This document shows positions 21,899-32,808 of a stretch of DNA of 64,000 nt, piece after piece (positions within the stretch are counted from its first letter, which is position 1; each line of letters opens with the position of its first letter). This stretch comes from Larix kaempferi. Lineage: Eukaryota > Streptophyta > Pinopsida > Pinales > Pinaceae. The DNA lies in the NCBI GenBank assembly GCA_027924585.1, contig BSBM01000140.1, positions 9,357,501 to 9,421,500 of the forward strand, in the 5' to 3' direction. Below the pieces are notes generated by a model. That model was given only the letters and a program-made list of their open reading frames with translations, ran no database searches and had not been told where the DNA came from. The translations under genes were made by a program, and so were the position numbers.

Positions 21899-24800
21899 TG
21901 TACTTATTGCAACCGTGGCTTTCATCCTGAAAGTTCATGTATGAAGAAGACTATAGATCAAATGGCCCTCCTTTTGGAAAAGAACAACATAATTCTTCCT
22001 GACGGTGCAAGGAAGAAGGATAGGAATGATGATCATGAAAGAGGACAAGCACTCATGGCAACTGTTTCGAAGCCCACTGCTCTCTTGATAGATTCGGGTG
22101 CATCGAATCATATGGCTTCAAATATTGATTCTTTTTCTTCATTCGATCCAAACAGCTCCATTCCCATCCATTTGGGAGATGACTCAAAAATTTCTTCAAA
22201 GGGCAAAGGTACGATTCATGTAGATCATGAAAGCTTTCAAAATGTTCTCTATGTTCCTTCCTTGGCTTCAAATATTCTTTCTGTGTATCAAATGACACAC
22301 ACTGGTGAACCGAAGAAAGTTACATTCAACCCTAATACAGTTGAAATTTCTGATATCAAAAGTGGAAGACTTGTTGTAGTCGGAAAGGTAAACCACACTG
22401 CAAAATGCTATGAGTTTTCACACTTTATTCCGCTTGCAAAGCCCACTGCTCTTCGCACACATGGTAATGAGGTTAGTAGGCTTTGGCATGAAAGATTTGG
22501 ACATCTAAATTATAAGTATTTTCTGCTGCTATCAAACAAATCCATGGTAGATGGTCTTCTACAACTCCGTTCCTCGAAGGGAATATGCACTAGTTGCATT
22601 ATTGGGAAGCACCCCGAGCACAGATTCGACCGCGGCAAAGCTAGCAGAGCTTCTACAGTTTTGGGGTTGATACATTCTGATATCAGTGGTCCACTTCCCC
22701 ATACGCCATTAAATGGTTCAAGGTATTTTTTGACATTTATTGATGATTTTTCCCGCTTTACATGGGTATTCTTTCTCAAAAACAAGTCAGAAGTGCTTGG
22801 AAAATTCAAGGATTTTAACGCTTCTGTTGAGACCACCACTGAGAGAAAGATCAAAGCTCTTAGATCTGATAATGGTGGAGAATATATCAAGGCCAATTTT
22901 CTACAACTTTGTGCCCAAAGCGGAATTCAGATCCAACATACAGTTCCCTACACACCCCAGCAGAACGGTGTAGCGAAAAGGAAAAATCAGTCACTGAAAG
23001 AGATGGCTACATGCATGATTGAATCAAAAGATTTGGCTGCAAATATTTGGGATGAAGCAATCAATGTTGCTGCATACATACAGAACCATGTTCCACATTC
23101 ATCCGTGAAAGGTATGACTCCTTTCAAAGCATTCTTTGGTCACAAACTGGATGTGTCAAATTTGAGAGTTTTTGGCTCTACTGCATGGGCTAGAATTCCT
23201 TCCAAGAAGAGACGAGCTTTGGATCCACAAAGTATTGAGTGCATACTGATAGGATATGGGGAAGAATCAAAATCATATAAACTCATGGATATCAGATCTA
23301 AAAAGATATTCATAGAGCGCAGTGTGCAATTTGAAGAACCGCTTCAAGAATTGCAACTAGTCGAGGAAGAGACTGTCGATTCACCGCCTTCACCAGAAGA
23401 AGATTCGTGCAGCGATAATGAAGGTATGAGTTCTGATATTTCTGATATTTTAGTAGCATATGATGATCATGACATATCAGGTTCGGAATCCGACCATTAT
23501 GATCCTCCTCAGTTACCAAAGTGGGCCCAAAACACTCTTCAATCTGCTAGTTCGAACCTTGGAAATCCTGCTGATCCGAGACGAACAAGAGAAGACTTTC
23601 AAAGAGCAGGTATGGCTCTTTCTATTTCTGATCCATTACTTCCTGAGATTTTTTATTTGATGGTTGGTTTATATCCCACATCATACTATTCTTCCCACCA
23701 AGATCCGAGATTGCAAAGTGCCATGGATGAAGAGTACAATTCTCTTCAAAAGAACAACACATGGGAGCTAGTTTCTCTTCCACCTAGAAGAAAATTAGTA
23801 AAGTGTAAATGGGTCTACCACACGAAAGTTGATGCTGATGGATCTATCAGCAAATACAAATCAAGGTTGGTGGAAAAAGTTTTCTCCCAAGTCCAAGGAA
23901 TGGACTACACTGAGACCTTTGCACCGGTTGCAAAGATGGATTCCATCCGCCTTGTTTTGGCTATTTCCGCATCCAAGCACTGGGAAGTGCACCACATGGA
24001 TGTGAAGAGTTCATTTCTACATGGAAAACTTCCTGAAGAGGTATATATGCAGCAACCAGAGGGCTACACATCAGATCCATCATTAGTTTGCAGATTGAAA
24101 AAATCTTTGTATGGGTTAAAACAGGCCCCAAGAGCTTGGTATGCAAAGATGGACTCCTTCCTTCTTTCTCAGAATTTCCAAAGATGCAAATCTGATCCGA
24201 ATGTGTATCTTCAACGAGTTAAAGGTAATTTGTTGGTTATTGTACTTTATGTTGATGATCTTCTCATTACTGGTAGCACTCTTACTTCAATAAACAAGCT
24301 AAAAACTGCCTTAAATCTAGCTTTTGACATGAGCGATTTGGGCTTGCTGAGTCACTTTTTGGGCTTAGAGATAGCTCAAAATTTTGATGGGATCACTATA
24401 TCTCAGCAAAAATATGCTTCCAACCTATTATTGAAGTTTAATATGGCTGAATGTAAGGCAGCCCCATTCCCATTCCTCTCAGGAATCAGTCTTGAGGAGG
24501 GAGATTCTACACCGCTTGCAGATTGCAGTATGTATCGACAATTGATTGGTTCACTACTTTATTTGACACACTCAAGGCCTGATATTTCATATGTCGTGAG
24601 TGTCGTGTCAAAGTATATGCAGCAGCCACATGAGCTTCATTGGAGAGAAGCCAAGCAGATCTTGCAGTATGTGCAAGGTACGAGACAGTTTGGCATACAT
24701 TATGCTGCAGATTCTGAGCTTGATTTCATTGGTTTTACTGATTCAGATTGGGCAGCTGATAGCATTGATCGGAAGTCCAATTTCGGTTATGTTTTCATGA

Positions 24801-25206
24801 TTGGTCATGGTGCTATTTGCTGGTCCAGCAAAAAGAAAGCAGCCATTGCACTTTCTTCAGCAGAGGCAGAGTATCAAGGGGCAGTGAATGCCTGCATTCA
24901 GGCAGTTTGGTTGCAGGGTATTCTTTCCGAGTTTGGTTTTGGTGGCACTACTTCGACTGTCCTATTTTGTGACAATCAAAGTGCTATCAAGATCTCCACA
25001 GATCCAGTTCAGCGGAAGAGGACCAAACACATTGAGATTCATATGCATTACATTCGATAGTTGGTGCATGATCGCACCATCATTCTACAATATTTCCCTA
25101 CTGATGAGCAAATTGCAGACATCTTCACCAAGAGCTTCGCTGAGAAGAAGTTCTCTTACCTCTGTTCACTGTTGGGGGTGAGTTCCATCATGGTGGAGAC
25201 AGATTG
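21899..25206 (+). pseudogene. Copia element 2 pol
   Basis: The pol frame is open from the zinc knuckle (21899) to a TAG at 25058, and in frame beyond that to 25206. Domains in order, counted from ATG 21941: protease LLIDSGASNHM (about residue 50); GAG-pre-integrase WHERFGHLNY; integrase HSDISGP (about 245), RSDNGGEY (about 308) and QQNGVAKRKN (about 344); reverse transcriptase LYVDDLLI (about 769); RNase H TDSDWA, SSAEAEYQ and CDNQSAI. The third integrase catalytic residue, Glu in AERKN, is Lys here. A frameshift near 21895 separates it from the upstream gag. A complete YVDD reverse transcriptase is preserved. Confidence 0.93.
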
Positions 25207-25382
25207 ATCCATTATTATGCTTTAGCTTGAGGGGGGGCTTTCTTCCCACTGGGTTTTCCCTCTTTCCTCACTTAGTTTATTTTCAGCATTTTTTGGATTA
25301 TTGTATTGGGGTGACCTTTGGTCTTAGTTATCAGGGCCCCACATTATTTTCTTTTGCACATCATAGTCTAGCTTGAGGGGGC

Positions 25383-26098
25383 TGTTCGGATATCCACATC
25401 ATCTTTTTCAGGATCTTGCATGCAATTAGAGTTTGCATGCACTTTGCATGCATCCCAATCACCAAGTTGATGCCTCCAGCACCTTAGCCACCTTATTCTC
25501 GCACCCGGGAGCCACTTACTTCATAGTTTTATCCCTCCTAGTCAGGAAGGCGCCCACTTCTCACCTACTGCTAGAGAAGGGCGCACTTCTTCACCTACCA
25601 CTACAGTTCCACTTCAGTTACACTCAGTTAGCTCCGATTCTCCCTAATTTGAGGCTAGTTTCACTCCTGACTGACTGTTTCACTTCCGTTGGACCTCCAG
25701 ATTGACTAGATGACTTGTTCTGACTTCAGTTAGCCTCCCATGCGCCCTCCACTGAGCCCACTTCCCTATATCAGTGCTACACAATTCAGTTACACATGTT
25801 ACACTCAGTTAGACTCAGATTGACACCTGGATGACTGGTTCTTGTGCATTGATGACCAACACCGATTGATGATGAGGACTCCTAGTTGGAGTCAAGCTAC
25901 TCCATTCAGTGATTCGAATGACCTCCTTAGGCAATTCGAATTGTTCAGTCATTGTTACTGTATTGTATTGTAATTATTCACCCTCATTGGGATATTGAGC
26001 ACTGATGCATGTTTTGCACAGTTTTACACCATATTTTCTATGTTCATCTGTTGTGATTGATTTACTTATTCATTAGATCTGCTGTGACTAATTTTACA
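25383..26098 (+). repeat. Copia element 2, 3' LTR
   Basis: This 716-bp LTR matches 19097-19821. A polypurine tract gaggggg (25375-25381) lies just upstream and would prime plus-strand synthesis. A second purine run (gaggggggg) is at about 25230. TSD TCTTC follows at 26099-26103. Confidence 0.93.
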
Positions 26099-26103
26099 TC
26101 TTC

Positions 26104-26570
26104 AATCAACCCGAAACCCGCAACCCGACAATTTCCGGTTGCGGGGTGTTTGTTTTGCAATTTTGGAATTTAAGCAACCCGACAGTTGCGGGTTATGGGA
26201 TTTGTTTGTTTTGTTATTGAGTTTAGGCTTCCCGCAACCTGCAACCCGAAAAGTTGTGGGTTGCGGGATTTCACTTTTCGAGCTTTTGGTTTTCATCATC
26301 CCGAAACCCGCAACCCGATAGTTGAGGGCTTCGAGTTTTTTTTTTTTGTAAATAATTTCGGGAAGTTTTGTCCCGAAACCCACTATTGTGGCTTTCGGCT
26401 TTCGGGATTTTCTTTTTTAAATTTCACATTGTTGTGTGTTCCCGAAACCCGCAACCTGACACTTTCGAGTTTCGGCTTTCGGGAATTTCTTTTTGCGCTT
26501 TTGTTTTCTTAGAATCCTGAAACCCGCAACCTGACACTTCCAGGTTTCGGCTTTCGGGATTCTTAAATAA
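26104..26570 (+). repeat. Element B upstream hairpin array
   Basis: About six units of 70-90 bp each contain cccgaaacccgcaaccYgac followed by a complementary tcggg-rich arm, for example gttgcgggtt or ggctttcgggat. Each unit can fold on itself. C/G-rich arms alternate with T-rich spacers. The array sits between the 5' part of element B (18869-19096, interrupted by copia 2) and the TATA-like core. This is the same position as the unrelated array in element A. Confidence 0.8.
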
Positions 26571-26672
26571 ACTTACGAAATAAGATATGAGCCCGATCCC
26601 ACTCCCCGCTTCGGTTAATCTCGGGCGTTCATTTGTTCTGATCGCACGGTTATATTTAATCCAGTGAATTCA

Positions 26673-26685
26673 ATAAATAGGGTTT
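26673..26685 (+). promoter_or_regulatory. TATA-like core of element B
   Basis: ATAAATAGGGTTT resembles the element A core (TATATATAGGGTTT on its coding strand). It lies about 220 bp upstream of the ORF start at 26901. A second AT-rich word, TATATTTAA, is at 26651-26659. Confidence 0.5.
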
Positions 26686-26900
26686 TTCCTATTTTATTTT
26701 TACCATTTTACTTTTGAAGAATTACTCCGTCGCACTGTTGTTTTTACCGTGGATTCCATATCAAGTGTCATTTTTCCATTTGTTTGCTATTTCGGGTAAG
26801 CTCACTGTCATCCATACACTACTAGTCTGCAATTTTGCTATTTTTGGATTGATTTTGATTTTAATTTTCTTATTGATCAGAAATTGTAAGTTCTTTCACC

Positions 26901-29900
26901 ATGTCGAAAGGTACACGTTCTAAAATGCCACTCAGAGATCCCCTGAATAAAGACCCTAATTTTGGTTTGCTTTCCGACACTAGTGAGCGAGTCACTGAGA
27001 CATACCAGATAGATTGGTCAAGAATATACACCATTTTTTATAATGACGACCTTTCTCATATTGAGAACGATAGACCGGTGTATGAGAGAATTAGGGCCTC
27101 CCAAATTCATGCTATTGCTGCGCGCCATGCTATCCTGCCTTACACAGATGATGTAAAATGGATAATTGAGAATGCCAGTGTTAAAGACCGTTGTTTTAAT
27201 GATAGCGCGGGGTGCCAATTAACACATTTTCGCCTAGAGGTTTTTTTCTGAGCTTTTTCTCTAAAACCACATGTACGGACCCTCTCCCCGGAGTTTATAC
27301 AGTTGTCCAAAACCCAGTTCAATTTTAACGAGATGATTAGGTCATGGATGCTTAAGCCTAATGCCTTTGTGCCTAAGGCTGATAATCTTTATCCCATCAT
27401 CTGGTTTAAGGAACCCTACTCTTTACTGACAGCCATGCTCTGTAGGCTTTTTGGTCTACTGAATTGTTCTCTTTTCAAAGCAGAATGGGCACCTATAGCA
27501 CATCATGTGCTAGTCACAGGTGAGTCTTTCCCATGGGCCTCTATCCTGTCGGTTGAATTAAAGAATGCCATTCATGAATACCAAAAGGCTCCAACTCATA
27601 AGAAACCACCCTTTTTCCTATCTGCATATGTCCTTGATGTTTTTTGCTCAGAATTCCAGTACCCTAACATGGGTTGGAATTGGACCCCTTCAAAACCTCC
27701 TGTACACATTTATCATTCGGCACTGTGGGAAGAGAATTTTGCACCCTTGTTATATGACATTTGTGACCACTTCATGGGTACCATCTATTTCAATATCTTT
27801 AGGCAACAGCCACCTGCATTCTCAGAAGATGCTAAGACTTTCATCAACACCATGGGTGATTGGTATGTAGGTGAGTATTTTTCATACATCGGGATTTGGG
27901 GAAGTGACATAGTGCACCTGCTTCCCAGGATTGTCCCGGATAGGATGGTAATACAGGAGGTTTCTTTTCAAACTATCACTGATGGCATGTATAAGAAACT
28001 CACAGGTCCCGGGAAGAAAGGTTGGCCTAAGTTTTCTCTCAATCTTGGTCAGCTGGTTATCCCAACTTCAACTTGGGCTGCAGTTCTTGGTGACCAGATA
28101 GCTGCCTTGAGATTAGGTACTACCCCGAAAAGGAAGCATGACCCCAAGAAGCTCCTAGATGCACACCTCAAGCAAATACATATGAAAATAGATTATGCAC
28201 ATGAGTTAGTTCCAGATGACTTCATATACCAATGGGTGGACACTTTCTCATAGGTTCTAGCTAGGTAAAAAGACTTACAAGAACAGCAGGACATTTTAAA
28301 GTACCAAAATGAACTTAAGGTTGGCGTTCTGAGTTACAGGGCCATGCAGCTAAATCTCATTGAACAAGCAAAAAGAAACTTAGAAGAGAAAGAGGATCAA
28401 AATGCCAATGCTCCTCTCATGATTGCATTCCCTGATGGAAACAAAGGTAAAGCTCCTCTAGGGGAACCCTCTCAAGACAAAGCTGGTGAAGAAGCTAAAA
28501 TGATGCTATAGTCAGCTCGTGAATCCCAGCAGCAGATGGTACAATTGACATCGATGTTAAAGACTCAATTGCTGGAACCTCCAAATCCTGCAGTCAACAT
28601 TCAGCTACCAATTGCATCAAATGTTCAAAACTCTACTGAAGAAACTCAAGAAGATGATGATCTGGTCATAACTCAGGCTAGCCCTGCTAAGAGGCAGAAA
28701 TTCCTGCCTTCTTCATCACAGGTTCCTACAGTTGACATAATAAACTGTGATGAAGAAGTGGTCCCACCTCCTCTGGTACCAGTAACAGAAGAAGTCACTG
28801 AAGATCCTAAGACTGTCACTGAATTGTTGGATAGTATTGATATGGATCAGTCCTTCCCTGAGCAATCAGTGTTGGAATTTAATGCTGCTCCTGGCATTGC
28901 ATCATCAGCATTTACGCTGCCATCTGTCCAAACAGCCTCTACTGTGCCTTTAGGGGAAACACTTCCATTTTCCTTATCACACATGTTCAACACCTTCAAT
29001 GACACTACTATCCCATCACCTGAACACTCAGTCCCTTTATTAATTCCATTGTCTATTGTTGCAGAAGTCCAGGCTTCGGCTGTCCCTCTGTAGTCACCCA
29101 TAGTCAATTTATCAACAACCTCTACTAATGTGTCTTCTAATATTTCCTCACCATCTTCACCCACCAAAGTTCATAGTCAACTTCCACTACCAGAAGCTAA
29201 TGATGACACTCAGGTTCCATTATTTGAAGCCTTTGTTTCAATTCCTTCCCTAGATAGAGTTTTTTCAATTCCTCAAGCTATCACTACATCTGCAGTTACT
29301 ACTCAAGTCACCATACCTATTCCTACCCCTGTTGTCACCCAAACACCCTCACTAATCTCAACAGTTAGTGTCACTTCTACTTCCACACAGTCAATGGTTG
29401 AATACACAGATGAAGATGTAGTTCCCCTTGGGAATTACTTCTATAGTAAGGATGATAAGACAGTGATGAGAAGAACCAGGAAAAGGGGTCAAGGTCAAGG
29501 TGGTTTGGAAGCACATACACCAAATCAAGTAATATGGGCTCCCAGGACCAATAATCCAAGAATTGAGGCAATTGAAATAGCAACAGCCTTAGGAGCCTTT
29601 GCCACTGCTAATTGGGATTTGGTCCAGGTTTTGGATAAGGAAGTTAACCTCAGGGATGAAGAGATCAAAAACCTAAAAGAGGAATTAGCTGAAGCTAAAA
29701 AACAACATTCTACTGATGTGGTTGACCTCAGGGAAACTTGGGCAAGTAAGTTGCAAGACCTAGAGCAAAATAATGCCACTCTTCTCACTGAACTCAGTCT
29801 CTCACAGTCTCAGCATTCCATTGACGTTGAAAAAATAGCTCCCTTGGAAAAGCAGGTTGAGGATGCAACTGCAAGTGCAGCCTCCTCAAGTTTTCTCAAG

Positions 29901-30602
29901 TTTACACCCTGTGATTTTAAGAATCTGGCCCTCAAGGTGAATCAGGATCATCATAAACTGTTGGAGAAGGTTTACATTGCTTTGGATGAAATCGGGGAAA
30001 ATTTCATTGATTTTTCCAAGATGTCCTCCACCCTTGAAGAAAAAAAGGAGAAGAGACTCCGAGCTTTTAAGGCTCAAGAGGAAATCGATGAATGGCAGGG
30101 GTATGTTAAGAATGCACCAAAAGATATCCCAATCCTCAGCAATTTCTAGATTAAGAAGATCAAAGCTTCTCTAAATACTTGGCTCGATTATAATGAAACA
30201 ACTGAAGAGATTATCAATAAATGAAAAGATATCTGCACCAGGCGATGGTATGCAGTTGACAACATTATGCAAGTTCTAAGCTTAACATTAATGACCCCTA
30301 TCCTAGAAGCTTTGCCGCCAAAATGCATACTTGAAGAGCTCGAGAGCAAGTGTGAGGAGTTTGCACAGAAGATTCAGGATCTTGAATAAGTCAGCATTCA
30401 AGATGTGGATCATTTGGTTAGAGAACCGGTCGTCATGGAAGGCAAGATTCATATGTATCTTCGTACTTGGCACAAGTTGGCGAAGGATGATGTGGAGAAT
30501 AATGTGTGCAATGTTTAGTTAGCTTTAGAATCTGTCAGTTTCTCAAATATAGATGAGTTGTTAGACATATATGAGAAATGGCAGGATTTCTTGGATCTAT
30601 AG
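26901..30602 (+). pseudogene. Element B ORF: globular plus coiled-coil protein
   Basis: One reading frame of 1,233 codons starts at MSKGTRSKMP (ATG 26901). It keeps the same frame throughout, broken only by stops at 27249, 28251, 28266, 28509, 29091, 30147, 30222, 30387 and 30516. Residues 1-440 form a globular region homologous to element A: IDWSRIYTIF, the block from AMLCRLFGLLNCS to EFQYPNMGWNW, and KQIH...DYAH. Residues 450-840 are a P/S/T-rich linker with acidic patches and KRQK. Residues 880-1080 form a coiled coil (LRDEEIKNLKEELAEAKKQ). No enzyme motif is seen. A structural, gag-like or DNA-binding role is inference. I know no family that matches confidently. Confidence 0.75.
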
Positions 30603-31557
30603 TTTGATCTGATTTTGTAATCCCTATTTTTGGGAAATCTCTATCTTTTTGTTCTGTTGTAATATCTTATTTAAGAAAAAGGACCTCTCGTAGTTAGGGG
30701 TTGGTAATTTTGGAGTTGTAAGTCAACAGAAGACTGGACTGGAGATACTCTGTTAAGCAGAGCTTTTTGTAATTTATGTACAAGACCTCTTCGTACAGTA
30801 AAGTTATCTTTTAATCTATCTTCTGTTATTCCTCAAATTTCTTTGAGAATTTCTGATTTATGCTTAAAATTGTCATCTGATATGTATTTGATCTTTTTCT
30901 AAACATTTGTTAATGCACAAATCTGTTGTATCGATTTCTCTATATAACTAGTTTATGTTTCAGAGTACTTCATTGAGTTTTTTCAATACAAGTACTTTCA
31001 TGTTTTTATTTCTGCAAATGATTCGGTGCATATAAATTTATATAATCATTGTTAATTTTTAAATTAGCAGAGTGATTACAGACTGGATCTTGAATGAGCC
31101 TGAATACTTGATAGATTGTCATTTAATTTTCATTAACTGATAATAAGTTAAGTTAACAAGTAATACAACTAAAGACATTTCTGTTCAAGCTGTTCAATTA
31201 CTTGTTTAATCATATCTCAAGACCAATCTGCACATAAACAAGCTTTCATTTTAGAATAGGATTAACTTAGACTAGTTTCCCTTTTCTGAAATAGGTTAGG
31301 TTATCTTTGCATTACCATATTCACACCCTGGTTTTCCTTGACTAGAAAACTGATCTAATAGATCAACCCACCAACTCTTAGAGTGCCAGCAGAGGCCTAA
31401 TATCCGTGGGGGATAACCACACCAAACAGGTTGAGGATATAACTGCCCTTGTGCAAGGTCTTTCGAATCCTTTCAACTTGGGTTTTCTTCCTCTGTTGAG
31501 TGTCTTGGAACATTCCAGCACCTTTTGCATCTAACCTACACAACTGAGGCATCAACA
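30603..31557 (+). other. Element B 3' untranslated region
   Basis: AT-rich sequence without an ORF on the element strand. From about 31395 to the end it becomes GC-richer and contains CCACACCAAAC, shared with element A, before the terminal TGAGGCATCAACA. Open frames on the minus strand here (to about 31735) are partly LINE 1 ORF1 running into the element. Confidence 0.55.
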
Positions 31558-31562
31558 GGCCC

Positions 31563-32129
31563 TTTGGCTTCAGCTTTGTCAATGAATATTCCAAGGGCAT
31601 TTCCAATTTTCTGCAAAGTTTCATCATTCCAACAATGAAGTGGAAGGTGAGGGAGACGGACCCAAACTGGGACAGCTGAGGGGACATATTTTTCCGGATC
31701 AAAGGATAGATTCCAGCGATTAATATAAAGGCCACGAGTGCCTAAGAAATAAGGACCACTTCTGAAAATAAGATCTCTATCTATCTTGTGCTCAAAAAGA
31801 AAGGTGAAGAATCCCTTACCACAAAAACAATGATGCAGGCCCCCGGAGATCAAGGGCATCCAATTTTTATTTATCCAAGCATCCATAGTTTTGGGTGAAG
31901 GCTATATCCCAGTGAACTGCCCTATTAAGCCTCTCTCACTCAGAGCTAGGGCTTTCAGACATGAAGTTTCCGACGTAATCTGGATCCAGGGAGCAGTCGT
32001 TCGTTTGACAAAGGCATAAAAAGAGCCGGGGCTTTTCGGTTGCGAAGGAGTTACAGCTACCAAATCTCTAAAAGCCTCATCAAGGTGGCATTGTTTCTCT
32101 TCAGGAGATGGCTCCAAAGGGGGTTCCAT
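31563..32129 (-). pseudogene. LINE 1 ORF1, 5' part (DUF4283)
   Basis: ORF1 starts at ATG 32129 (MEPPLEPSPEEK), 94 nt inside the LINE 5' end. After an in-frame TAG at 31902 it reads the DUF4283 domain: GKGFFTFLFEHKIDRDLI, GPYFLGTRGLYINRW and PVWVRLPHLPLHCW, up to IDKAEAKGP, where element B enters at the GGCCC site. DUF4283 proteins of plant LINEs bind nucleic acid and act like the L1 ORF1 chaperone. Confidence 0.85.
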
Positions 32130-32238
32130 CGTGGGTGAGGAACCTGAGATCCAAAAACCAGCGCGCGAATCAGCAGAACCCTAGCAGCGGCCAGTGTTCA
32201 AGGTCAAGCCAAAATTTGGGGGAGCAATATGACATAAC

Positions 32239-32808
32239 CTTTGATAACCTCAAAGAATTGACAATTTTTTTTAGATTACTAAGAAAACACATGTTCTGAT
32301 TTTGATTAAATTATAAAAGCCACATTGAAACATTCATGAAGATGAATTATGTAACATTCTGGTCTTAGTCCATATAAATATAAATTTTAATACTTTCACT
32401 CATAATATATAACTTTTATATCAATATACTTATACTTTTCATAAGCTAAAACTGCATATTAGCAAAATTCAAAGGTAGCCGCCACACATTACTGCATTTT
32501 AACCGTTATATCAAAGGTAGCCGCCACGGATTGGTAATGGGGAATAACTGTTATCCCATAGTAATGGGGGCATAACCGCATACAATGTAGCCTCCAGTGC
32601 ACTTGCCTCCAACCATATATTTCGCTTGTTAACCCGACGCATAAATAATGATTAAAATTCATCCCAAAACCAATACGACGACCATAGAATTCATCGCCTC
32701 CATACACTTGTAACCTTTTCCTTGATCTTGATGATTCGTTCGATCAAGTCCAACCCCAAAAATACCAGATATAGATTCCTATCGGCGTAATTATACTCAT
32801 ATAGTGAA
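32239..32808. other. Repeat copy and unassigned sequence with two GCC boxes
   Basis: 32239-32395 continues the tandem duplication seen at 6940-7085, the sequence that existed before LINE 1 landed. From 32400 to 32803 I see no gene. The word caaaggtagccgccac occurs twice, giving AGCCGCC at 32477-32483 and 32519-32525. A minus-strand ORF of 72 codons (32707-32489) has no recognised motif. Confidence 0.5.

Larger units (their letters stand above)
19097..26098 (+). mobile_element. Copia element 2 (Ty1/copia), 7.0 kb
   Basis: A complete LTR retrotransposon nested in element B, with TSD TCTTC at 19092-19096 and 26099-26103. In order it holds the 5' LTR, PBS, gag, an inverted solo LTR inside gag, a nearly intact pol, PPT and 3' LTR. 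Pol order is protease, integrase, reverse transcriptase, RNase H, which defines Ty1/copia. The gag stop, a frameshift near 21895, the solo LTR and the integrase Glu-to-Lys change make it non-autonomous now. Confidence 0.94.
18869..31557 (+). mobile_element. Element B: unclassified mobile element
   Basis: This 12.7-kb insertion in LINE 1 ORF1 is flanked by the 5-bp TSD GGCCC (18864-18868 and 31558-31562). Without the nested copia element 2 (19097-26098 plus its TSD) it is about 5.7 kb. It starts TGTTGTGGCCACAACAGATCCC, whose first 16 bases are a perfect palindrome, and ends CTGAGGCATCAACA. TG...CA ends and a 5-bp TSD are what a retroviral-type integrase leaves, yet no LTRs are visible. Gene content, termini and promoter core are shared with element A. 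Confidence 0.8.
7190..32223 (-). mobile_element. LINE 1 (L1 clade), split by two insertions
   Basis: An L1-type LINE lies on the minus strand. Its A tail appears as the T run at 7190-7200, and its 5' end is at 32223. A perfect 15-bp TSD, GCAATATGACATAAC, lies at 7175-7189 and 32224-32238. Removing insertions A (10856-16354) and B (18869-31557) leaves about 6.8 kb: ORF1 with a DUF4283 domain and zinc knuckle, ORF2 with endonuclease, reverse transcriptase, zf-RVT and RNase H, then a possible ORF3. Several nonsense codons make it inactive. It landed in the second unit of a 249-bp tandem duplication that continues at 32239. Confidence 0.92.

Noticed and set aside
26102-26512. ORFs of 60-108 codons in the CCCGAAACCCG array
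   Set aside because: They arise from repetitive hairpin units and appear on both strands.
31397-31735. 112-codon minus-strand ORF across the element B end
   Set aside because: It joins out-of-frame LINE 1 ORF1 to the element B terminus, so it is chimeric.
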